This document shows, in pieces, positions 55,382-64,000 of a stretch of 64,000 nucleotides of DNA. Numbering within the stretch: the first letter of the stretch is position 1; every line of letters starts with the position of its first letter. The stretch comes from Pseudomonas gozinkensis. GTDB lineage: Bacteria > Pseudomonadota > Gammaproteobacteria > Pseudomonadales > Pseudomonadaceae. The notes beneath the pieces were generated by a model, which saw nothing but the letters and a program-made list of their open reading frames with translations, ran no database searches and was not told the DNA's origin. The position numbers and the translations under genes were made by a program. Location of the stretch: assembly GCF_014863585.1 (NCBI RefSeq), contig NZ_CP062253.1, positions 3,312,501-3,376,500 on the forward strand, given 5' to 3'.

Positions 55382-56716
55382 TCGGTTTTTACGCCGTTCG
55401 TAACGGGCAAGGATCGGCTGGGTACTGACGCCGTGCAGCAGAATGCTCAGCGCCACGACCGACAGGGTCAGGTCAGTACACACCGTGGCCACACTGTCAC
55501 CCAGCCCATGGTTCAGCGCATAAAAGAGGTAGAACAGACTGCCGATGCCGCGAATGCCGAACCAGCCGATCAATAACCGTTGGCGTCCCGCCAGCAGCAA
55601 TCCCCACGGCATCAATGCCACGCAGGCAGGGCGAATGACACAGAACAGCACGCCGCCGACCAGCAGTGCCCGCCAGTCCCAGTGACTGACCAGCACCACG
55701 CCGAGCAAGGTGACCAGAAACACCTCCATCGCCCGCTCGACCAGACCGCCGAAAGCGAGCATGTCGCCCATCATGATGCCAGCGGCTACCTGACTGTCTT
55801 CCAGTCGCTCGGTATCGCCGTGCACTGCGTGCTGCGGTTCGACGTTCTGATGGCCGACCACCGGTTGCACCAGATGCTCGGCGGGTGGCTGGTGGGCGCC
55901 GGTGGATTTGACCTCTTCCTGCCGCAACCCCAGTCCGGCGGCGAACACCGACAGAAACCCGTAGCCACCGATGGATTCGGCCACCACGTAGGCCAGCGCG
56001 ATCAACGCCAGCGCCAGATAGTCATTGGGGCTGAGGGTGCTGTCATCGTTGCGGATGCGCAGTGACAAGGTCAGGCGGCCAATGCCGCGGCCCATCCAGT
56101 AGCCGCAAAGCAATCCGGCGGGCACGGCCCAGAGCAGGCTGCCCAGCACCCAGTCGGGCCACTCGGCGGCAAAGCCTTCACCGTGCAGCATTAACAGACC
56201 GAGGATCACAAAGGGAAAGGCAATCCCGTCATTGAGCCCGGCCTCGCCGGACAGGCCGAAGCGCACACTGTCGACGTCCCGCGCATCGTTGACCTGCACC
56301 AGCGCCGCGAGCACCGGGTCTGTAGGCGCCAGAATCGCTCCGATCAACAGCGAAGGGCCCCAATTCAGGTTCAGGCCAAAATGCAGCAACAGGCAGACGC
56401 CGATGATCGTCAACACCATCACCGGTCCCGCCAGGCCGAATGCGATCCGCCAGCGCTTGTCGCGCAACGGCAAACGCAGTTTCAAACCGCAGACGAACAG
56501 GGAAAAAAGCACCGCGACTTCGGTCAGGTGCTCCATCCACACAGAGGCCTTGTCCAGCGGCAACTCCAGCAGATCGAGCCCGACCGGGCCGATACCGATG
56601 CCCAGCAACAGGCAGACCGCCGACGTCGTCACCGGCATCCAGCGCAGGTAGGACGACGTCAATGCCAGGGTCAGCAAGACAGCACCGAGTACTGCCATCC
56701 AAATGATAAATGTCAT
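55280..56716 (-). CDS. CPA1-family Na+/H+ antiporter
   Basis: A 478-residue antiporter with about 12 membrane helices. Family motifs are visible: LLLGIGIGPVGLDLL, GAILAPTDPVLAALVQ, and GLSGEAGLNDGIAFPFV with the conserved Asn-Asp pair. A cytoplasmic loop of about 60 residues (near 280-335, rich in His and Gln) interrupts the helix bundle. It should exchange Na+ or K+ for protons. The hydrophilic C-terminal tail (about 445-478) is encoded across the end of the convergent membrane-protein gene. Confidence 0.9.
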   Translation of the reverse strand: MTFIIWMAVLGAVLLTLALTSSYLRWMPVTTSAVCLLLGIGIGPVGLDLLELPLDKASVWMEHLTEVAVLFSLFVCGLKLRLPLRDKRWRIAFGLAGPVMVLTIIGVCLLLHFGLNLNWGPSLLIGAILAPTDPVLAALVQVNDARDVDSVRFGLSGEAGLNDGIAFPFVILGLLMLHGEGFAAEWPDWVLGSLLWAVPAGLLCGYWMGRGIGRLTLSLRIRNDDSTLSPNDYLALALIALAYVVAESIGGYGFLSVFAAGLGLRQEEVKSTGAHQPPAEHLVQPVVGHQNVEPQHAVHGDTERLEDSQVAAGIMMGDMLAFGGLVERAMEVFLVTLLGVVLVSHWDWRALLVGGVLFCVIRPACVALMPWGLLLAGRQRLLIGWFGIRGIGSLFYLFYALNHGLGDSVATVCTDLTLSVVALSILLHGVSTQPILARYERRKNRSTSRVGHLNVKGVAAEQHPERGKDPRRTNGKQQ

Positions 56717-56833
56717 GGCGGCCGACCCGTCTCACCCCTTGCGATCTGCTCGGGGCCTTGAGGTATTGAAACGCTTGCCGGGTGCCGGTTCATTTTTTCT
56801 GGCCGACGACCTCCCGGCTGAACCGGCAATAAA

Positions 56834-57988
56834 TCAGGCCTTGCGTTCAGCCAGGCTGCGCGTCATCCGCGCAATCCCTTCTTCCAGCATCGAACGCGGG
56901 CAACCGAAGTTCAGGCGCACGAACTGCTGGCTATGATCGCCAAAATCCAGGCCCGGGCTGAGGCCGACCCGCGCGTGTTCCAGGAAGAATTTCTGCGGGT
57001 CGTCCAGATCCAGCGCCGAGCAATCGAGCCAGGCCAGGTAAGTGCCTTGCGGCACATTGATGGTCACACCGGGCAAACGGCTGCGCACCGTGTCCACCAG
57101 CCAGTCACGATTGGCTTGCAGGTAGTGTTTCAGCGATTCAAGCCACGGGCCGGCCTCGCTGTAGGCCACGCGGGTAGCTTCCATGCCCAGCGGATTGACG
57201 CTGTCGACCATACCGCAACGGGCGTGGTTGACGCGTTCGCGCAGGGCGGCGTCCTGGATGATCATGAACGAGGTCTTGAGGCCGGCGATGTTGTAGGCCT
57301 TGCTTGCCGACATCAGGGTGATGGTGCGGCGGGCGATTTCCGGGCTCAATGACGCGGTCGGAATGTGTACGCGGCCGTCGTAGCACAGCTCGGCGTGGAT
57401 CTCGTCGGAGATGATCCAGGCGTCCTGCGCCACGCAGATGTCTGCCACGGCTTGCAGTTCTTCACGGCCGAAGACCTTGCCGATCGGGTTGTGCGGATTG
57501 CTCAGCAGCAGGGCCCCGCCACCGGTCAGGGATTCACGCAGTGCGTCCAGCGGGGTGGCGTAGGTGCCGTCGGCCTGGGCGTTGAATTCCAGCTCGACCT
57601 TGTTCAGGCCCCAATGGCCAGGCGCATGGCGCAGCGGCGGGTAGTTCGGGGTTTGCACCACGACGTTCTGCTGCGGTTGCACCAGCGCCTTGAGCGCCAT
57701 GTTGAAACCCGATTCCACGCCCGGCAGGAAGATCAGCTCTTGCGGTTTGACCCGCCAGGCGAACTTGTTCCAGAGGTCGGCGACGATGGCCTCGCGCAGG
57801 TTGTCCTGGGCCACGCTGTAGCCCACCAACGGGTGCAGCAGCCGTTGGTGCAGCGCCTCGATGACCACCGGCGGCGCGGCGAAATCCATGTCAGCGACCC
57901 ACATCGGCAACACGTCGGCCGGATAGCGGCTCCACTTGGTGCTGCCGGTGTCGTGGCGGTCGAATACCTGATCAAAATCGAAAGTCAT
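56834..57988 (-). CDS. patB: MalY/PatB-type PLP-dependent C-S lyase (cystathionine beta-lyase)
   Basis: A 384-residue fold-type I PLP enzyme. The N-terminal signature FDRHDTGSTKWSRYPADVLPMWVADMDF is characteristic of PatB/MalY C-S lyases. The PLP lysine lies in LMSASKAYNIAGLK and the substrate-binding NPHNPIG is present. It should cleave cystathionine or cysteine S-conjugates to pyruvate, ammonia and a thiol. ATG 57988 was chosen over 58054 because the extra 22 residues are not family-like. It stands alone, followed about 120 bases later by the antiporter gene. Confidence 0.92.
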   Translation of the reverse strand: MTFDFDQVFDRHDTGSTKWSRYPADVLPMWVADMDFAAPPVVIEALHQRLLHPLVGYSVAQDNLREAIVADLWNKFAWRVKPQELIFLPGVESGFNMALKALVQPQQNVVVQTPNYPPLRHAPGHWGLNKVELEFNAQADGTYATPLDALRESLTGGGALLLSNPHNPIGKVFGREELQAVADICVAQDAWIISDEIHAELCYDGRVHIPTASLSPEIARRTITLMSASKAYNIAGLKTSFMIIQDAALRERVNHARCGMVDSVNPLGMEATRVAYSEAGPWLESLKHYLQANRDWLVDTVRSRLPGVTINVPQGTYLAWLDCSALDLDDPQKFFLEHARVGLSPGLDFGDHSQQFVRLNFGCPRSMLEEGIARMTRSLAERKA

Positions 57989-58310
57989 GCGCGGTCTCTG
58001 AAGGCGGAGATGGGTCGTACCGGCCATGATAAGCCCATGCCCCTGAAGGAGCACACAAAACCTGTGGGAGCGAGCTTGCTCGCGAATGCGTCTGGTCAGG
58101 CAGCATCAATATTGAATGAAACACCGCTTTTCGCGAGCAAGCTCGCTCCCACAGGGAGGTGATGCTCCGACAAACGGCCGACGGTCGGTTTTCACACCGG
58201 CGGCGGGGGCGTTGTCTACAGTGAAAAAGTCGGCACTCGTGTGCCGCAACCGTGATTGTCCAGAACAAACCCGGCACAAGTACCGGGTTCCACCTGATCA
58301 GGAGTGCACG
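57989..58310. other. Intergenic region between patB and fdnG
   Basis: About 320 bases without a gene. It holds the REPIN at 58061-58155 and a hairpin AACCCGG/CCGGGTT at 58268-58289, twenty bases before fdnG. I see no TTGAT-N4-ATCAA Anr box, so the control of fdnG is not evident here. Confidence 0.6.
58061..58155. repeat. REPIN, perfect 26-bp inverted pair
   Basis: Arms at 58061-58086 and 58130-58155 are perfect inverse copies (CCTGTGGGAGCGAGCTTGCT... / ...AGCAAGCTCGCTCCCACAGG) around a 43-base centre. This is a paired REP sequence of the kind mobilised by RAYT transposases in fluorescent pseudomonads. Confidence 0.92.
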
Positions 58311-61300
58311 ATGGATCTCAGCCGTCGTCAGTTCTTCAAGGTCGCCGGTATCGGCCTTGCAGGCTCTAGCCTGGGCGCGTTGGGCATGGCCCCGACGCTG
58401 GCCTTCGCCGAGCAGGTGCGCCACTTCAAGCTTGCCCACACCCATGAAACCCGCAACACCTGCCCGTATTGCTCGGTCGGTTGCGGCTTGATCATGTACA
58501 GCCAGGGCGATGCCGCGAAGAACGTTGCGCAAAACATCATCCATATCGAGGGCGACGCCGACCACCCGGTCAACCGCGGCACCCTGTGCCCGAAAGGCGC
58601 CGGTTTGCTGGACTTCATTCACAGCCCCGGCCGCTTGCAGTACCCGCAGGTGCGCAAGCCCGGCAGCAGCGAATGGACCCGGATCACCTGGGACGAAGCC
58701 CTCGACCGCGTCGCCGACCTGATGAAGGCCGACCGCGACGCCAATTTCGTCGAGCAGAACGCCCAGGGCCAGACGGTCAATCGCTGGCTGACCACCGGAT
58801 TCCTCGCGGCGTCGGCGGCGTCCAATGAAGCCGGCTACATCACCCACAAAGTGGTGCGCAGTCTCGGCATGCTGGGGTTCGATAACCAGGCGCGTGTCTG
58901 ACACGGCCCGACGGTGGCAAGTCTTGCCCCGACGTACGGCCGTGGAGCCATGACCAACACCTGGACCGATATCGCCAACGCGAATCTGATCCTGGTGATG
59001 GGTGGCAACGCAGCAGAAGCCCATCCTTGCGGCTTCAAATGGGTGACCGAAGCCAAGGCGCACAACGCCGCGCGGCTGATCGTGGTCGATCCGAGGTTTA
59101 CCCGGACCGCGTCCGTGGCCGATTACTACGCGCCGATCCGCACCGGCAGCGACATCGCGTTCATGGGCGGGCTGATCAATTACCTGCTGACCGAGGACAA
59201 GATCCAGCACGAGTACGTGCGCAACTACACCGATGTGTCGTTCATCGTCAAAGCCGGGTTCGGCTTCGAGGACGGACTGTTCACCGGTTACGACGCGGCC
59301 AAGCGCAGCTACACCGACAAATCCACCTGGGGCTACGAACTGGGCGAGGACGGCTTCGTCAAAGTCGACCCGACCCTGCAGGACCCGCGCTGCGTCTATC
59401 AATTGATGAAGCAGCATTACAGCCGCTACAACATCGACCTGGCGAGCCAGATCTGCGGCATGCCGGTCGATGCCATGCAGAAAATCTGGGAGGAAATCGC
59501 CACTTGCTCGACCCCGGGCAAGACCATGACCATTCTCTACGCGCTGGGCTGGACCCAACACTCGATCGGCTCGCAGATCATCCGCAGCGCGGCGATGGTG
59601 CAACTGTTGCTGGGCAACGTCGGCATGCCCGGCGGCGGGGTCAACGCCTTGCGCGGGCACTCGAACATTCAGGGCCTGACCGACCTTGGGCTGCTGTCCA
59701 ACGCGCTGCCGGGTTACCTGACCCTGCCCACCGACATGGAGCAGGACTACAACGCTTACATCAAGAAACGCACCCAGGTTCCGCTGCGGCCGGGGCAATT
59801 GTCTTACTGGCAGAACTACAGCAAATTCCACGTCAGCCTGATGAAAGCCTGGTACGGCGCCAATGCCACCGCCGAGAATCAGTGGGCCTACAACTATCTG
59901 CCGAAACTCGACATCCCCAACTACGACATCCTCAAGGTGTTCGACCTGATGGGGCAGGGCAAGGTCAACGGCTACATGTGTCAGGGCTTCAACCCGATTG
60001 CCGCGTTGCCGGACAAGAACCGGGTGATGGCGGCGCTGGCCAGGCTCAAATGGCTGGTGGTGATGGACCCGCTGGCCACCGAAACCTCGCAGTTCTGGGA
60101 ACACGTCGGGCCGTTCAACGATGTGAAGAGTGCCGACATCCAGACTGAAGTGATCCGCCTGCCGACCACCTGTTTTGCCGAAGAGGACGGCTCGCTGGTC
60201 AACAGCAGCCGCTGGCTGCAATGGCACTGGAAAGGCGCCGACGGCCCGGGCGAGGCGCGTACCGACGTGCAGATCATGAGTGCGCTGTTCCTGCGCCTGC
60301 GTGAGCGTTATCAGGCCGAGGGCGGCAAGTTCGCCGATCCGCTGTTAAAACTGTCGTGGCCGTACAAGATCGCCGAAGAGCCCTCGCCGGAAGAGATCGC
60401 CAAAGAGGTCAACGGCTACGCCACCACTGATTTCACCGACGCCACGGGCGCGGCGATCAAGGGCAATTCGCAACTGGCCGGGTTCGCCCAGCTCAAGGAT
60501 GACGGCAGCACCGCGTCCGGTTGCTGGATCTTCTGCGGCAGCTGGACCGAAGCCGGCAATCAGATGGCCCGCCGCGACAACAACGACCCTTACGGCATGC
60601 ATCAGCATCAGGGCTGGGCGTGGGCCTGGCCGGCCAACCGGCGGATTCTCTATAACCGCGCTTCTGCGGACGTCGCCGGCAAACCCTGGGATCCGAAAAA
60701 ACGCCTCGTCTGGTGGAACGGCAAGGCCTGGGGCGGCACCGATGTGCCGGATTACAAGGCCGACGTGCCGCCGGAAGCCGGGATGAACCCGTTCATCATG
60801 AACCCCGAAGGCGTGGCGCGGTTCTTCGCCGTCGACAAGATGAACGAAGGGCCATTCCCCGAGCACTACGAGCCGTTCGAAACACCGATCGGCATCAACC
60901 CGCTGCACCCGGACAACAAGAAAGCCACCAGCAACCCGGCGGCGCGGATCTTCGATTCGGTGTGGGACAGCCTCGGCGTGGCCAAGGATTATCCGTACGC
61001 CGCCACCAGCTACCGGCTGACCGAGCATTTCCACTTCTGGAGCAAGCACTGCAAGTTGAACGCGATTGCTCAACCCGAGCAGTTCGTGGAAATCGGCGAA
61101 GTGCTGGCCAAAGAGAAGGGCATCGCTGCCGGCGACCGGGTGCGGGTCAGCTGCAAGCGCGGGTTCATTGAAGCGGTGGCGGTGGTGACCAAAAGGATCC
61201 GGCCGTTGCAGGTCAACAACCAGGTGGTACACCAGATCGGCATTCCGCTGCACTGGGGCTTCACCGGCCTGACGCGCCACGGTTACCTGACCAACACCCT

Positions 61301-61376
61301 GGTGCCGTTCCTCGGCGATGGCAATACACAGACCCCGGAATCCAAGTCATTCCTGGTCAACGTGGAGAAGCTCTGA
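58311..61376 (+). CDS. fdnG: Formate dehydrogenase-N alpha subunit, selenocysteine-containing
   Basis: A 1021-codon gene interrupted only by an in-frame TGA at 58899 (codon 197), which I read as selenocysteine. The twin-arginine signal is SRRQFFKVAG. The 4Fe-4S site is CPYCSVGCGLI...LCPKGA. The stretch NQARV-Sec-HGPTVASLAPTYGRGAMTNTW matches E. coli FdnG/FdoG around residue 196. Molybdopterin domains follow, with GGNAAEAHPCGFKWVTEAKA and GMPGGGVNALRGHSNIQG. The periplasmic enzyme oxidises formate and passes electrons to FdnH/FdnI. Two separate ORFs (58116-58901 and 58914-61376) would be reported by naive calling. Confidence 0.96.
58899..58944 (+). promoter_or_regulatory. Selenocysteine UGA codon and SECIS-like hairpin
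   Basis: TGA at 58899-58901 is followed at once by CACGGCC (58902-58908), which pairs perfectly with GGCCGTG (58938-58944). Inside, GGCAA and TTGCC enclose a GTC apex. Bacterial SECIS elements sit right after the UGA with a short apical loop that binds SelB; position and shape fit. Confidence 0.85.
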
Positions 61377-61390
61377 TGGAGAATCTTTAG

Positions 61391-62326
61391 ATGGCCAGCC
61401 AAGACATCATTGCCCGCTCGGCCACCACGACCCCGGCGCCTTCGATACGCGGTCAGGAACAGGTGGCCAAGCTGATCGACACCACCAAATGCATCGGTTG
61501 CAAGGCCTGTCAGGTCGCGTGCTCGGAATGGAACGAGCTGCGCGACGAGGTCGGCCACAACCACGGCACCTATGACAATCCGCAGGACCTGAGCGCCGAT
61601 TCATGGACGCTGATGCGCTTCACCGAGCACGAAACCGACGCCGGCAACCTCGAATGGCTGATCCGCAAGGACGGCTGCATGCACTGCGCCGAACCCGGAT
61701 GCCTGGCGGCGTGCCCCAGCCCCGGCGCGATCATCAAGCACGCCAACGGCATCGTCGATTTCGATCAGGACCACTGCATCGGTTGCGGTTATTGCATCAC
61801 CGGTTGCCCGTTCAACATCCCGCGCATTTCGCAGAAGGATCACAAGGCCTACAAATGCACGCTGTGTTCGGACCGGGTGGCGGTGGGGCTGGAACCGGCC
61901 TGCGTGAAAACCTGCCCGACCGGGGCCATCGTGTTCGGCACCAAGGACGACATGAAGACCCACGCCGCCGAACGCATCGTCGACCTGAAAAGCCGCGGCT
62001 TCGACAACGCCGGCCTGTATGACCCGGAAGGCGTCGGCGGCACCCACGTCATGTACGTGCTGCACCACGCCGACACCCCGAAAATCTACGCTGGCCTGCC
62101 GGACAACCCGGCCATCAGCCCGTTGGTGGGCCTGTGGAAAGGCATCAGCAAACCCCTGGGCCTGCTGGCCATGGGCGCGGCGGTGCTGGCCGGGTTCTTC
62201 CATTACGTGCGGATCGGCCCGAACCGGGTCGAGGAAGATGAACATCCCGATCCGCCCGATACCTCGGTGCATGTCGTTGATCCGGCGGTGCACACCTTCG
62301 ACCCACGCGGGGAGGGCCGGCCATGA
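61391..62326 (+). CDS. fdnH: Formate dehydrogenase-N beta (iron-sulfur) subunit
   Basis: A 311-residue electron-transfer subunit with four 4Fe-4S cysteine clusters: [36 protein letters not shown] and CTLCSD...CVKTCP. A single C-terminal membrane anchor (about 260-278, [17 protein letters not shown]) is followed by a charged tail. ATG 61391 follows GGAGAATCTTTAG. It carries electrons from FdnG to the cytochrome b subunit. It overlaps the fdnI start by four bases. Confidence 0.96.
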   Translation: MASQDIIARSATTTPAPSIRGQEQVAKLIDTTKCIGCKACQVACSEWNELRDEVGHNHGTYDNPQDLSADSWTLMRFTEHETDAGNLEWLIRKDGCMHCAEPGCLAACPSPGAIIKHANGIVDFDQDHCIGCGYCITGCPFNIPRISQKDHKAYKCTLCSDRVAVGLEPACVKTCPTGAIVFGTKDDMKTHAAERIVDLKSRGFDNAGLYDPEGVGGTHVMYVLHHADTPKIYAGLPDNPAISPLVGLWKGISKPLGLLAMGAAVLAGFFHYVRIGPNRVEEDEHPDPPDTSVHVVDPAVHTFDPRGEGRP

Positions 62327-62976
62327 GCAACAAGACGATCCTGCGCTACACCGCCAACCAGCGCACCAATCACTGGCTGGTGGCGATTCTGTTCTTCATG
62401 GCCGGGCTGTCGGGGCTGGCGTTGTTTCATCCGTCGATGTTCTGGCTGACCAATTTCTTTGGAGGCGGGCCGTGGACGCGGATCCTGCACCCGTTCATGG
62501 GCGTGCTGATGTTCGTGTTCTTCCTGGGCCTGGTGTTTCGCTTCTGGCGCTCGAACTTCTTTATCGACAACGACTGGAAATGGCTGCGGCGCATTGACCG
62601 GGTACTGGTCAACGATGAAGAGACTGTGCCGGCGGTGGGCAAGTACAACGCCGGGCAAAAACTGCTGTTCTGGACTTTACTGCTGTGCATGCTCGGGCTG
62701 TTGTTCACGGGGCTGGTGATCTGGCGCGCGTACTTCAGTCATTACTTCGGCATCACCACGATTCGCTGGGCGATGTTGTTGCACGCACTGGCGGGGTTTG
62801 TGCTGATCCTGAGCATCATCGTGCACATCTACGCCGGGATCTGGATCAAGGGTTCGGTGGACGCGATGATGCACGGCTGGGTCAGCCGCGCCTGGGCCAG
62901 GAAACACCATGCACTCTGGTATCGCGAGGTGGAAAGCAAGGATCCGCCAGAGCGACCGGTCACGAAAAAGGGCTGA
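62323..62976 (+). CDS. fdnI: Formate dehydrogenase-N gamma (cytochrome b) subunit
   Basis: A 217-residue membrane protein with four helices (about 20-40, 50-70, 110-130, 150-170). The heme b ligands are likely among the histidines in [14 protein letters not shown] and [21 protein letters not shown]. It passes electrons to the quinone pool. The start overlaps the fdnH stop (ATGA). Confidence 0.95.
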   Translation: MSNKTILRYTANQRTNHWLVAILFFMAGLSGLALFHPSMFWLTNFFGGGPWTRILHPFMGVLMFVFFLGLVFRFWRSNFFIDNDWKWLRRIDRVLVNDEETVPAVGKYNAGQKLLFWTLLLCMLGLLFTGLVIWRAYFSHYFGITTIRWAMLLHALAGFVLILSIIVHIYAGIWIKGSVDAMMHGWVSRAWARKHHALWYREVESKDPPERPVTKKG

Positions 62977-62979
62977 CAG

Positions 62980-63906
62980 TTGCCAACCATCCTCGAACCC
63001 GGAGAAATCGAAGCGGCGGCCAGTTCGCCGCCGTTTCTGCACCTGCCGCCGCACAACCTGTTCACGTTGCGGGCCCAGCGTCTTGAACGTTTGGCCGAAG
63101 GGCATCCGCTGGCCGACTACCTGTATTTGATTGCCGGTTTGTGCCGTGTCCAGCAGCAGGTCTTTGACGACCCGCCCTCGACCGCGCCGCTCGATGAACA
63201 GCGACTGGAAGTCTGCCGGCAACACGGCATGCCACCGTTCGCCGCCGACACTTTGATTCGCGAGGACGCCTGGCAGCTTTATCTTGAAGCCTTGCTCCAG
63301 CGTTATGTCGCCCCCGAGCAACCGGCGGTGGTCGAGGCCGTGACCACACTGCGCATCGCCAGTCCCGGACAGTTACGCGCCTGGGCCGTGGCGCTGGTCA
63401 GCGGCCAGTATTCGCTGGTGCCGGCGGCGCTGGTGCCGTTTCTCGGGGCGGCGCTGCAAGCAGCGTGGAGTCACTGGCTGCTCAGTGCGCGAAATCTGCA
63501 ACTGACGCCCGGCGACAGCCTCAGCCAGTGCCCGGCCTGTGGCTCGCCGGCCATGGCCGGGGTGATCCGCCATCGCGGCAAGCACAACGGCCTGCGGTAT
63601 CTGGTGTGTTCGCTGTGCGCCTGCGAATGGCATGTGGTGCGGGTCAAGTGCGTGTATTGCGAGCAGAGCAAAGGGCTTGAATACCTGAGCCTTGAGGATG
63701 ACCGCCACGCCGCCAATCAGGCGCCGTTGCGCGCCGAGGTCTGTCCGGGCTGCAACAGCTACCTGAAGTTGTTGTATCTGGAAAACGACGGGGAGGGCGA
63801 GGCGCTGTCGGCGGATCTGGGCAGTCTGCTGCTCGACATGCGCCTGGCTCAGGACGGTTATCAGCGCCTGGCGCCGAATCTGCTGCTGGCGCCCGGCGAC
63901 GAATAG
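62980..63906 (+). CDS. fdhE: Formate dehydrogenase accessory protein FdhE
   Basis: A 308-residue cytoplasmic protein starting at TTG 62980, three bases after the fdnI stop and preceded by AAGGG. Four CxxC pairs (CPACGS, CSLCAC, CVYCEQ, CPGCNS) form the rubredoxin-like metal sites typical of FdhE. It is needed for maturation or Tat export of FdnG-type enzymes. In related genomes selA, selB and selC follow; here the next gene is on the other strand. Confidence 0.95.
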   Translation: MPTILEPGEIEAAASSPPFLHLPPHNLFTLRAQRLERLAEGHPLADYLYLIAGLCRVQQQVFDDPPSTAPLDEQRLEVCRQHGMPPFAADTLIREDAWQLYLEALLQRYVAPEQPAVVEAVTTLRIASPGQLRAWAVALVSGQYSLVPAALVPFLGAALQAAWSHWLLSARNLQLTPGDSLSQCPACGSPAMAGVIRHRGKHNGLRYLVCSLCACEWHVVRVKCVYCEQSKGLEYLSLEDDRHAANQAPLRAEVCPGCNSYLKLLYLENDGEGEALSADLGSLLLDMRLAQDGYQRLAPNLLLAPGDE

Positions 63907-63909
63907 GCC

Positions 63910-64000
63910 TCAGCGATGAGGCAGTTCAACCCGTGCGCGTAAGCCGCCGCTGCGGCGATTGCGCAAACTCAACTCGCCACCCTGTTCACGAATGATCCCC
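63910..64000 (-). CDS. Sensor histidine kinase C-terminus (partial, runs off right edge)
   Basis: The last 29 codons of a minus-strand gene (IIREQGGELSLRNRRSGGL, ending RVELPHR) match the end of an HATPase domain, where a G-G-E-L/I stretch follows the G2 box. The stop is at 63910-63912, three bases after the convergent fdhE stop. Nothing more can be said from the fragment. Confidence 0.7.
   Translation of the reverse strand, partial: GIIREQGGELSLRNRRSGGLRARVELPHR

Noticed and set aside
58899..58913. fdnG as a pseudogene with a premature stop
   Set aside because: The TGA sits at the known Sec position, is followed by a SECIS-like hairpin, and the frame continues intact for 824 codons.
57972..60227. 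751-codon minus-strand ORF across fdnG
   Set aside because: It is antisense to a well-supported formate dehydrogenase gene and overlaps the REPIN.

Overview
The window looks like chromosomal DNA from a fluorescent Pseudomonas of the P. fluorescens complex. The grounds are high GC with strong GC3 bias (hence many long antisense shadow ORFs), REP/REPIN palindromes of the GTGGGAGCGAGC type, a complete aprA-inh-aprDEF-two autotransporter proteases-two family I.3 lipases block, a mexS/mexT/mexEF-oprN efflux locus and a selenocysteine formate dehydrogenase operon. I see no prophage, insertion sequence, CRISPR array or tRNA. Gene names rest on family recognition from memory; no database was searched.

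Layout. 1-387: 5' part of a lipoprotein gene cut by the window edge. 595-3764 (minus): a KaiC-like ATPase overlapping a hybrid histidine kinase. 3894-4949 (minus): membrane-anchored TPR protein. 5142-8452 (plus): FUSC / DUF1656 / HlyD efflux operon (AaeB-AaeX-AaeA type). 8511-17518: oprN-like, mexF-like and mexE-like genes (minus), a small lipoprotein gene, mexT (minus) and divergent mexS (plus), with a candidate MexT box before both mexE and mexS. 17519-18063: AT-rich gap. 18064-20998: an unrecognised 484-residue protein followed by a MocR-type regulator. 21075-26624: pgm, a pirin, a UvrD-like helicase and a DUF1652 protein. 26826-30615: AraC-type regulator with a SnoaL-like N-terminus, FAD amine oxidoreductase, cupin and polyamine-binding protein, probably a polyamine utilisation locus.

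31003-47798 is an exoenzyme island. It encodes a serralysin protease, its periplasmic inhibitor, its type I exporter (AprD/E/F), two paralogous subtilase autotransporters and two RTX lipases that should use the same exporter. The aprA ribosome-binding site sits inside a perfect match to the RsmA/RsmE motif, which suggests Gac/Rsm control of translation. Two small envelope proteins follow (48021-48678).

48874-52841: a FAN1-type nuclease overlapping an XPD/DinG-like iron-sulfur helicase. 52852-54771: a PAS-PAS hybrid kinase. 54845-56716: a small membrane protein overlapping tail-to-tail with a CPA1 antiporter. 56834-57988: a MalY/PatB-type C-S lyase. 58061-58155: a REPIN. 58311-63906: fdnGHI-fdhE, in which fdnG is read through an in-frame UGA at codon 197. 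The right edge cuts the C-terminus of another histidine kinase gene.
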